Source of the DNA: Candidatus Caccovivens faecavium
GTDB lineage: Bacteria > Bacillota > Clostridia > Christensenellales > UBA1242
Assembly: GCA_018715545.1 (NCBI GenBank)
Contig: DVLK01000098.1
Coordinates: forward strand, 1 to 64,000
DNA length: 64,000 nt
Direction of reading: 5' to 3'
Numbering within the stretch: the first letter of the stretch is position 1; each line of letters starts with the position of its first letter. The translations under genes and the position numbers were made by a program. The notes under the pieces are model-generated. The model saw nothing but the letters and a program-made list of their open reading frames with translations, was not told the DNA's origin and did no database searches. Below, piece after piece: positions 34,770 through 41,664 of this stretch.

Positions 34770-35731
34770 TGAAAAAACGAGTTTATTCATCAGTGTTAAT
34801 AGTGCTACTTTTAGCAATCTTATTTGTGCTTAAAATTTTTGTTAGCGACTATTTCTTTGACGCGTTTTTTGGAATAATTGCATGCATCGCTTCATTTGAG
34901 ATGTCAAGATTGCTTTCTAAAACTAAGCGTTATAATTTTCAAATATTGTCAGTAATTTTTCCAGCGCTCATCCTAGCTTGTCATTTGATTTGTGCGCATT
35001 ATGCTAGCGCGCTTGGTGATATTTACTGGATTTTGTGGGCAATACTTATAGATTTTGCACTCATGCTTGTGGTACTTGCTGGAACTTTCTTAATTCAGCT
35101 TATTCGCAAAAAGAAAGTGCTTGAAGAAATGACTACGCGTGATGTTAAAAATATGTCAGTCGCAAAATTTGCTTTCAAAAAATGTTTGAACACCCTTATT
35201 GTCTTTGTTTATCCTGCATTTTTCTTCCTATTTATGGTGTTTGTCAATCACATGGGCGACTTGCCATTATCAAAACTCACAGATGTAGCGGTAGATTTCT
35301 CTATCTTCATTTTAATGACAGCAATCTTAATTCCTATGTTTTCAGATACCTTTGCAATGCTCACAGGTTCTCTTATTGGCGGAAAAAAATTATGTCCAAG
35401 AATAAGTCCAGGAAAAACAATATCTGGCACAGTAGGCGGTGCTGTTTGGACTCTTCTTCTTATGTCAGCTGTTTGGCTAATCTTTGCTAATATCAACGGC
35501 TTTGATTTTATGTGGTCAAGTTTTCCAATTTGGGCATATCTCATCATCGTTTTAATAGGAGTCGGTATAGCGGTTGCGGGCGACCTGTTTGAAAGTATCT
35601 TAAAACGCCATTCAGGAGTTAAAGATAGCGGTAGACTAGTTCCGGGGCATGGCGGAATACTTGATAGAATAGATTCATATATCTTTATTGCACCATATAT
35701 TATGCTTGCATTCTGGATTTTTGCTCTATAA
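34769..35731 (+). CDS. cdsA: Phosphatidate cytidylyltransferase
   Basis: 320-residue multi-pass membrane enzyme forming CDP-diacylglycerol from phosphatidate and CTP. The C-terminal signature is complete: SILKRHSGVKDSGRLVPGHG followed by GILDRID (about residues 275-305). About eight membrane helices. Longer than the usual 260-280 residues owing to a cytoplasmic loop near residue 110-130. The dxr gene that normally follows is absent; rseP comes next after 96 bp. Confidence 0.95.
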   Translation: MKKRVYSSVLIVLLLAILFVLKIFVSDYFFDAFFGIIACIASFEMSRLLSKTKRYNFQILSVIFPALILACHLICAHYASALGDIYWILWAILIDFALMLVVLAGTFLIQLIRKKKVLEEMTTRDVKNMSVAKFAFKKCLNTLIVFVYPAFFFLFMVFVNHMGDLPLSKLTDVAVDFSIFILMTAILIPMFSDTFAMLTGSLIGGKKLCPRISPGKTISGTVGGAVWTLLLMSAVWLIFANINGFDFMWSSFPIWAYLIIVLIGVGIAVAGDLFESILKRHSGVKDSGRLVPGHGGILDRIDSYIFIAPYIMLAFWIFAL

Positions 35732-35827
35732 TAATGTAAAATCTTGATGGTTAACAAGCTAATTTTGGATGAATTTTTCAAATGCGAATGATTTTTTAGG
35801 TACTCATGAAATCATAGGAGTAAGATT

Positions 35828-37012
35828 ATGACGACATTTTTATATGTGCTACTTGCGATTGTGGTTCTTTTATTCATGGTTATGGTTCATGAGCTTGGAC
35901 ACTACATCGCAGGAAAAATTTTAAAATTTAAGATAACTGAATTTTCAATAGGCTTTGGAAAGGCTATCTTTTCTCATACCTCTAAAAAGACAGGCGAAAA
36001 GTTTTCTCTTCGCATTTTTCCACTTGGAGGCTACTGCTCATTCTACGGTGAGGAAGATGACGGTACGGCGGAAAACTTAGATAAGAGTGACAAAAATATA
36101 GTTGATATACAAAACAATGACGGAGTGCCTTTTAACAGCCAAAAACCATGGAAAAGAATAATCGTCTTTTTAGCTGGCGTGACTATGAATTTTTTGACCG
36201 CCATCCTCTTTTCTTGGATACTTCTTTGCACAGTTGGTTACGATGTTCCACAGATTATTGATTATAGCTCAACTATAAATGTTGATGAGAATGGGCAAAG
36301 CATTTTCCAAGAAGGGGATGTTATCACTCATGTAAATGGGCAAAAAATTGATTTCGCCTTTGGTGTCAATTTTAACACAGCTATCTCTAACCAAAAAGAA
36401 GCTGCAAAAGAATTTTATGAAAGCGACAACTATACGGGTGGAGATTATGTTTTTGATATGACTGTTCGCCGTGACGGAGAGAGTATTGTTTTAGAAAATG
36501 TGAAGATAGTTCAAGAGGTTGTGACAGAAACAGATAGCGAAACAGGTGAAGTTAAAACAAGTTATGTTTATCTTATGGGCTTAGAAAGCACAGAGGACAA
36601 AGTTTGCACACAGGCTTATAAATATGGCTTCTTTGAGGGGCTTGGTCGCTCGTTTTCTATGGCGTTTGGCTTTGCTTGGGTTGTGCTTAAAAGTTTATGG
36701 ATGCTTATAACCTTCCAAATTCCTATTACTGAGATGGGCGGAACGATAACAACCATTGCCACAATGGCAGAATATACTGCAATAAACCCTGCAAATCTTT
36801 TAATCTTTATACCACTAATATCTGCCAATCTTGCCATATTTAACCTGTTGCCGTTTCCAGCGCTTGACGGGGCGCATGTTCTGTTTACGGTAATTGAATG
36901 GATACGAGGGAAGCCGATAAATCGAAAAGTGGAGAACACCATTCACTTTGTTGGTATTTGCATACTCTTTGCCTTTGTCGTCATTGTAGATATACTGCAT
37001 TTTTTACTTTGA
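35828..37012 (+). CDS. rseP: Site-2 membrane metalloprotease RseP
   Basis: 394 residues. Zinc motif HELGH near residue 21, a PDZ domain about 150-260 (FQEGDVITHVNG), and the C-terminal LLPFPALDGAHVLF, which supplies the third zinc ligand. Cleaves membrane-bound anti-sigma factors or signal-peptide remnants. It follows cdsA as in many Firmicutes, but without dxr between them. TAGGAG lies upstream of the ATG. The position of HELGH close to the N-terminus fits the B. subtilis RasP type. Confidence 0.95.
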   Translation: MTTFLYVLLAIVVLLFMVMVHELGHYIAGKILKFKITEFSIGFGKAIFSHTSKKTGEKFSLRIFPLGGYCSFYGEEDDGTAENLDKSDKNIVDIQNNDGVPFNSQKPWKRIIVFLAGVTMNFLTAILFSWILLCTVGYDVPQIIDYSSTINVDENGQSIFQEGDVITHVNGQKIDFAFGVNFNTAISNQKEAAKEFYESDNYTGGDYVFDMTVRRDGESIVLENVKIVQEVVTETDSETGEVKTSYVYLMGLESTEDKVCTQAYKYGFFEGLGRSFSMAFGFAWVVLKSLWMLITFQIPITEMGGTITTIATMAEYTAINPANLLIFIPLISANLAIFNLLPFPALDGAHVLFTVIEWIRGKPINRKVENTIHFVGICILFAFVVIVDILHFLL

Positions 37013-37032
37013 AGATAGACAAAAATATTTAG

Positions 37033-37067
37033 AAAAACTCTATGTCGAAAAACATTAGAGTTTTTTA
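37033..37067 (+). terminator. Intrinsic terminator after rseP
   Basis: AAAAACTCTA (37033-37042) pairs with TAGAGTTTTT (37056-37065), extended by TGT/ACA with one bulge; ends in T-run. Confidence 0.82.
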
Positions 37068-37069
37068 TA

Positions 37070-37098
37070 TTGACAAAATAGATATTTTTGTTTATAAT
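37070..37098 (+). promoter_or_regulatory. Promoter of the 188-residue orphan gene
   Basis: TTGACA (37070-37075), 17-nt spacer, TATAAT (37093-37098); both boxes match consensus. A short leader with AAAGGA precedes the ATG at 37116. Confidence 0.82.
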
Positions 37099-37115
37099 TT
37101 GCGAAAAAGGACGAA

Positions 37116-37682
37116 ATGGAAAGAAAAACGATTTTAAAGCTTAAAGAAGTGTTTTCGCACGGCTACGCGTGGACAAGAGGCTGTGAGCATTATAGTTATG
37201 TTTTAAATAATGGTTATAATGTGGCTTATATAATAAATTGCTTTGGGCATGCATGCTTTAATTTAACCAACAAACAACTTGACAATCTGAATTTCAACAT
37301 GACAGACTATTATGCACTAAGAAATTTTTATAAATATAAAAACGAAACGAAAAGAGAGGTTTCAGAAGAGTTATTTTCTTTTGTCGAACAGGCGGGCATC
37401 AAGGTGAGTAGTTTAAGTCGAGGAATACTTAAACGCAACCAAACGGTGGTGGCGCTTTATATTGACGAAAAATATAAAGATATCCACTTTATCAAGCTGG
37501 ACGAATATGGCTGGTCGAGTAAATTAGGTATTACTCCGGGAATTAAGCTATATGAAAATGTTCCGGAAAAAATTTCGCCTTTTTATGAGTTTTATGATAG
37601 CTATATTTTAACCAACAAAAAAGCCGATGGGGATGGGGTGACAAAGAATATTGTTGACAACAATCCCGTTCTCATTCTATAA
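37116..37682 (+). CDS. Protein of unknown function
   Basis: 188 residues, soluble, no signal peptide. Notable are the segment RGCEHYSYVLNNGYNVAYIINCFGHACFN with two Cys and two His (residues about 24-52, given here for its Cys/His spacing) and a conserved-looking GILKRNQTVVALYIDEKY. The Cys-His arrangement might suggest a cysteine hydrolase or metal site, but nothing proves it. It has a near-consensus promoter and stands alone between rseP and the PolC-like gene. I do not recognise the family. Confidence 0.6.
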   Translation: MERKTILKLKEVFSHGYAWTRGCEHYSYVLNNGYNVAYIINCFGHACFNLTNKQLDNLNFNMTDYYALRNFYKYKNETKREVSEELFSFVEQAGIKVSSLSRGILKRNQTVVALYIDEKYKDIHFIKLDEYGWSSKLGITPGIKLYENVPEKISPFYEFYDSYILTNKKADGDGVTKNIVDNNPVLIL

Positions 37683-37689
37683 AAACAAC

Positions 37690-37718
37690 TTGACAAATTA
37701 TGTCATATTTTATAAAAT
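37690..37718 (+). promoter_or_regulatory. Promoter predicting a leaderless mRNA
   Basis: TTGACA (37690-37695), 17-nt spacer, TAAAAT (37713-37718), then only GATAAC before the ATG at 37725. No Shine-Dalgarno sequence. Confidence 0.75.
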
Positions 37719-37724
37719 GATAAC

Positions 37725-39254
37725 ATGAATTTTGAACAAGAGTTTAATAAAAAGTTTGGAGAGAGATTTCCTGATTTATATCTAAAAAATGTTGTTGTAG
37801 ATAAGGACACTTGCACAGTGACTTTTCTTTATCCATCCACTGATGAAACGCTTACCGATGTTGAAAAAGAGGAAATTATAAAGTTTATAGAAGAAAAACT
37901 TTCGCTTGTCTTTTTACATCTTAAAGTTAAATTCATGAAGGCCTATGTTGAAGAAAAACTCATAAGAAAGACGCTTTTTAATATACTTGAAGATAAATTT
38001 AAATTACTAAAAACATACATTCATGATGAAGATATCAAGGTTGAGATAACAAATATTGATTGTACAATCACCTTTGATGTCAGTCCGCGTCTTGCACAAT
38101 TTTTTGCTGATAATAAGGCGTCAGTGTATATTGCAAAGGCGCTAAAAGAAAATTTTTTAATTAATTTTAACATCAACTTGAATTTACTTGATGATAAGGT
38201 TGACGAAGTTGATATTGACAATATAGAGATAAAAACGACCGCGCGCAAAACTCAGAGATATGATGTATTGGTAATTAAAGAGGTGATTGGAAAAGATATT
38301 CCGCCAAAGCCAGAATATATTATAAATATTCAATCGCCTAAATCCTCGGTAATTTTAGCGGGCTACATTGGAGATTTGGAACGCAAAGATTTTGTCATTA
38401 AGAAGGGGGCGCGTGCAGGTCAGCAAAAAGCTTATTATAAATTTAATCTATTTGACGGCAAGGGTAAAATTGAGTGCTTATATTTTTGTCCAAAAAAATA
38501 TGAAAGAGATATGGATGCCTTAGAGGAGCATATGTTCCTACTTCTACATGGTGATGTGAAGTTAGGACTAAATGGCAAGTTGACACTATATATTGATAAG
38601 CTTGCTCTTGCAAGTGAAACTGAGCAGAAAGAGGTTGAAAAGCCTCGCGAGCAAGTTAAGGAAGTGGAAATAGAGAGGCTTGGAGCGCTTGAACAGGACA
38701 ATATGTTTGGTGAAGTTGAAAAATACAACCATAAGGTTATGGACCATAATATTGTGGTATTCGATGTTGAAACCACAGGCTTAAATCCTGAAACGGACCA
38801 AATAATTGAGCTTGGCGCTGTAAAAATTGAAAGGGGAAATATCGTTGAAAAATTCTCTACTTTTGTGAAGCCTACTATTGAAATTCCGTATGAAGTTACA
38901 GAGCTTACACATATCACAAATGAAATGGTGGAAAGTGCACCAAATATAGAAGATGTTATCAGGCAATTTTATGAATTTTCCAAGGACTGTGTGCTTTGCG
39001 GACATAATATTATAAACTTTGATATTAAGTTTATTAGGCGCTTTGGTAGTTACCAAAATTTGGATTTTAATAACGACTTAATCGACACAATGAACGAGGC
39101 GAGAGTATCACGCTTGAAAATTTCTAGGTTCAATCTTGGAACAGTGACAAAGGCGTTAGGTATTGAACTAAAAGGAGCGCACCGAGCGTGGAATGACGCG
39201 TTTGCAACTGCTCAGGTACTTTTAAAACTAAATGAAGCAGGAAGAAAGCTGTAA
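37725..39254 (+). CDS. PolC-like protein reduced to N-terminal, OB and exonuclease domains
   Basis: 509 residues. Residues 1-170 resemble the PolC N-terminal domains, 195-295 an OB-fold (VILAGYIGDLERKDFVIKKG), and 340-505 a DEDDh 3'-5' exonuclease with all catalytic residues: D347 and E349 (FDVETTGLNP), D433 (GHNIINFDIKF), H486 and D491 (GAHRAWNDAF). PHP and polymerase domains of the roughly 1440-residue PolC are missing and not encoded downstream in any frame. It sits exactly where polC stands in other Firmicutes, before rimP-nusA-infB. It may be a free-standing proofreading nuclease, or a remnant after replacement of the polymerase. Confidence 0.85.
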   Translation: MNFEQEFNKKFGERFPDLYLKNVVVDKDTCTVTFLYPSTDETLTDVEKEEIIKFIEEKLSLVFLHLKVKFMKAYVEEKLIRKTLFNILEDKFKLLKTYIHDEDIKVEITNIDCTITFDVSPRLAQFFADNKASVYIAKALKENFLINFNINLNLLDDKVDEVDIDNIEIKTTARKTQRYDVLVIKEVIGKDIPPKPEYIINIQSPKSSVILAGYIGDLERKDFVIKKGARAGQQKAYYKFNLFDGKGKIECLYFCPKKYERDMDALEEHMFLLLHGDVKLGLNGKLTLYIDKLALASETEQKEVEKPREQVKEVEIERLGALEQDNMFGEVEKYNHKVMDHNIVVFDVETTGLNPETDQIIELGAVKIERGNIVEKFSTFVKPTIEIPYEVTELTHITNEMVESAPNIEDVIRQFYEFSKDCVLCGHNIINFDIKFIRRFGSYQNLDFNNDLIDTMNEARVSRLKISRFNLGTVTKALGIELKGAHRAWNDAFATAQVLLKLNEAGRKL

Positions 39255-39399
39255 GTCACATTTTTAACTGTAACTTGTGGCAATGTCATTTAAATTAGAA
39301 AATATTTGCTGTAAATATGTTTAAATTTGGCTTAATTGGCTAAATATGTTATTAATTTTAAATTATTTATAGATTTTTTGAAAAATATATTAAAAAATC

Positions 39400-39428
39400 T
39401 TGCTTTTTTTAAATTTATCGGTTATAAT
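39400..39428 (+). promoter_or_regulatory. Promoter of rimP-nusA-infB operon
   Basis: TTGCTT (39400-39405), 17-nt spacer, TATAAT (39423-39428). A preceding inverted repeat AGATTTTTT/AAAAAATCT (39371-39379, 39392-39400) may end the upstream gene. Confidence 0.75.
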
Positions 39429-39447
39429 AATCTTATCTTGTGGCAGG

Positions 39448-39470
39448 GAGTGGGCAATGTTTGCTCACTC
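39448..39470 (+). promoter_or_regulatory. rimP leader hairpin
   Basis: A 10-bp hairpin, GAGTGGGCAA with TTGCTCACTC (one G-U pair), TGT loop, in the rimP 5' UTR 11 nt before the Shine-Dalgarno TAGGAGG. Structured leaders before rimP are known in some Firmicutes; this may be a member, but I cannot confirm the family. Confidence 0.55.
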
Positions 39471-39492
39471 TTTGTGTTAATAGGAGGAAAAT

Positions 39493-39951
39493 ATGGCAAA
39501 AGTCAAAGAGATAAGTGAAGCAAAAGTAAGACCTATAATTGAGGGAATGGGCTATGAACTTGTGGATGTGGAATACAAGAAAGAGTTTGATGGTATGAGC
39601 CTTATCTTTACAATTGACAAAGAAGAAGGTGTGACAATTGACGACTGTGAAAAAGTAAATAAGGCGATTGACCCAATTATTGATGAGCTTAACCCGACAG
39701 ATGATGAGCCTTACACTTTGGTTGTTTCTAGCCCTGGACTTGATAGACAGCTTAAAACGGACAGAGATTTAAAGAGAACTCTCAATAAGGATGTGACATT
39801 AACTCTCTTTTCAAAGCTCAATGGGAAGAAGAACTTTGAAGGTACGCTTGTAAATTTTGACGATAAAACGGTCACGATAAAGATAGATGACGAGGAAAAA
39901 ATATTTGACAGAGATAAGATTGCTGGCTTAAAACTTGTCATAAAATTTTAA
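39493..39951 (+). CDS. rimP: Ribosome maturation factor RimP
   Basis: 152 residues; assists 30S assembly. GYELVDVEYKKEFDGMSLIFTIDKEEGVTIDDCEKVNKAIDP, shown here in parts, and the core VVSSPGLDRQLKTDRD are typical. AGGAGG precedes the ATG. First gene of the rimP-nusA-ylxR-ylxQ-infB operon. Confidence 0.96.
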   Translation: MAKVKEISEAKVRPIIEGMGYELVDVEYKKEFDGMSLIFTIDKEEGVTIDDCEKVNKAIDPIIDELNPTDDEPYTLVVSSPGLDRQLKTDRDLKRTLNKDVTLTLFSKLNGKKNFEGTLVNFDDKTVTIKIDDEEKIFDRDKIAGLKLVIKF

Positions 39952-39971
39952 GGAAGAATAAGGAGAAAATA

Positions 39972-41132
39972 ATGGTAAATAAAGATTTTTTTAAGGCATT
40001 AGAAGAATTAGAACAAGAGAGAAATATAGATAAAGACACTTTCATTCAAACGCTTGAAACTGCTTTGACATCTGCTTATAAAAAGATGTATGGCGAAGCT
40101 AAAAGTGCTATGGTAAAGCTTTATCCAGAACGCAACACTATAAGGATTTATTCCTATAAGACTGTTGTAGACAATGTTGAAGATGAGGACAAGGAAATTT
40201 CTCTTGAAGAGGCGAGAAAAACAAAAAAATCTTACAAAGTCGGCGATATTGTTGCCGTTGAGGAAACTACCAAAGATTTTGGAAGAATTGCCGCTCAAAC
40301 TGCAAAGCAAGTTGTTATGCAAAAACTTAAAGAGCTTGAAAGACAACAGGCTGCAAGCGAATTATCTGAAAAAGAGGATGAACTTTTAACGACCATTGTT
40401 AAGCGTATAGATGGAGATAATGTTTTTGTAAGTATTCCAGGCACGAACACAGAAGGTGCACTTATGAAACAGGATCAAATTCCAGGCGACAAATTTCAAG
40501 TTGGCGACAGAGTGAAAGTTTATGTAAAAAAGATTAAGGAATCTTTCCGTGGCCCTCAAATTCAAGTTTCAAGAAGCAATATTGGCTTTGTAAGAAAGCT
40601 TTTTGAACTGGAAATTCCTGAGATTGCAAGTGGCGAGGTGGTGATAAAAAATATCGCACGCGATGCAGGCAACAGAACAAAAGTGGCAGTTTATAGCGAT
40701 AAGCCAAATGTTGATGCTGTTGGAGCATGTGTTGGAAATAGGGGTTCAAGAATTAACACTATTGTCAATGAACTAAACGGCGAAAAGATTGATTTAGTCG
40801 AATATTCTAGCGATCCTCTTGAATATATTGCAAGAGCGTTAAGCCCAGCAAAAGTGCTTTCAGTTGAAACAAATGACAGCCTTAACATGAGCCAGGTTAT
40901 AGTTCCTGATGACAAGCTTTCCTTAGCTATTGGCAAAGGCGGTGTTAATGTTAGACTAGCCGCAAAACTTACAGGCTGGAAGATTGATGTTAAGCCTGAA
41001 AGCTACGTTAAGCCAGTTAAGGATGAAAAAGAACCTGAATATGAACTTACAGAGCTTACTGATGAAGATTCTTTCGATACAATGAGTGATCTTGATGACC
41101 TTGAAGAAATAAACGGAGATGATGAAAACTGA
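39972..41132 (+). CDS. nusA: Transcription termination/antitermination factor NusA
   Basis: 386 residues: N-terminal RNA polymerase-binding domain (1-130), S1 domain (about 135-200), two KH domains (about 200-345, with GACVGNRGSRINTIVNELNGEKIDLVEYS in fragments and LSLAIGKGGVNVRLAAKLTGWKIDV) and an acidic C-terminal tail. Modulates pausing and termination. AGGAG upstream. Stop overlaps the ylxR ATG region by one base. Confidence 0.96.
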   Translation: MVNKDFFKALEELEQERNIDKDTFIQTLETALTSAYKKMYGEAKSAMVKLYPERNTIRIYSYKTVVDNVEDEDKEISLEEARKTKKSYKVGDIVAVEETTKDFGRIAAQTAKQVVMQKLKELERQQAASELSEKEDELLTTIVKRIDGDNVFVSIPGTNTEGALMKQDQIPGDKFQVGDRVKVYVKKIKESFRGPQIQVSRSNIGFVRKLFELEIPEIASGEVVIKNIARDAGNRTKVAVYSDKPNVDAVGACVGNRGSRINTIVNELNGEKIDLVEYSSDPLEYIARALSPAKVLSVETNDSLNMSQVIVPDDKLSLAIGKGGVNVRLAAKLTGWKIDVKPESYVKPVKDEKEPEYELTELTDEDSFDTMSDLDDLEEINGDDEN

Positions 41133-41389
41133 TGCAAGAAAGATTAAGAATGTGTATCGTCTGCCATGGTCGCAGTGACAAAAAGGAACTTGTCCGCTTA
41201 GTTAAAAATAAAGATGGCGAAATCTTCTTGGACAAAACGGGCAAGGCTAACGGCAGAGGTGCTTATGTCTGCAAGTCAAAAGATTGTTTTGATAAGCTTA
41301 AAAAGACTAGGGCGTTAAATCGTGCTTTTAAGTGTGAAATACCACTTGAAATATATGAAAAACTTGGAGAGGAAATTGAAAACTCTTAA
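41132..41389 (+). CDS. rnpM: YlxR/RnpM RNA-binding protein
   Basis: 85 residues with the DUF448 pattern: RMCIVCHGRSDKKELVRLV, then GRGAYVCKSKDCFDK. In B. subtilis the homologue binds and modulates RNase P RNA. Located between nusA and ylxQ, the invariant position for this family. Overlaps ylxQ by 14 bp. Confidence 0.93.
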   Translation: MQERLRMCIVCHGRSDKKELVRLVKNKDGEIFLDKTGKANGRGAYVCKSKDCFDKLKKTRALNRAFKCEIPLEIYEKLGEEIENS

Positions 41390-41663
41390 CGGAATTATTA
41401 ACATTTGCCGAAAGGCAGGATATCTCATTATTGGCGGGGAAAATATTAAGAATAATCCGCATAAAATGTATCTTATATTAATTGATAAATCTAGTGGTGC
41501 TTCTCTTAAAAGAGAGATAAATCATTTAATAGCCTCGCGAAACATTCCATTTTTGGAAGTTGAAGAACTTGCAAAAACGGTCGGAATAGAAAATTGTAAG
41601 GCAGTGGCAATAAAAAATAAGGCACTAAGTGCTGAAATAAGCAAAATGATAAAAGGAGAGTAA
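41376..41663 (+). CDS. ylxQ: L7Ae-like K-turn RNA-binding protein YlxQ
   Basis: 95 residues when started at TTG 41376, which has GGAGAGG just upstream; an ATG at 41355 in the same frame lacks such a site. MKTLNGIINICRKAGYLIIGGENI and the middle IPFLEVEELAKTVGIE match the L7Ae/L30e-like family of K-turn-binding proteins. Stop is one base before infB. Confidence 0.9.
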   Translation: MKTLNGIINICRKAGYLIIGGENIKNNPHKMYLILIDKSSGASLKREINHLIASRNIPFLEVEELAKTVGIENCKAVAIKNKALSAEISKMIKGE

Positions 41664-41664
41664 T

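Noticed and set aside
39255..39492. Frameshifted remainder of polC
   Set aside because: No frame here carries polymerase or PHP motifs, and the region holds the rimP promoter and leader instead.
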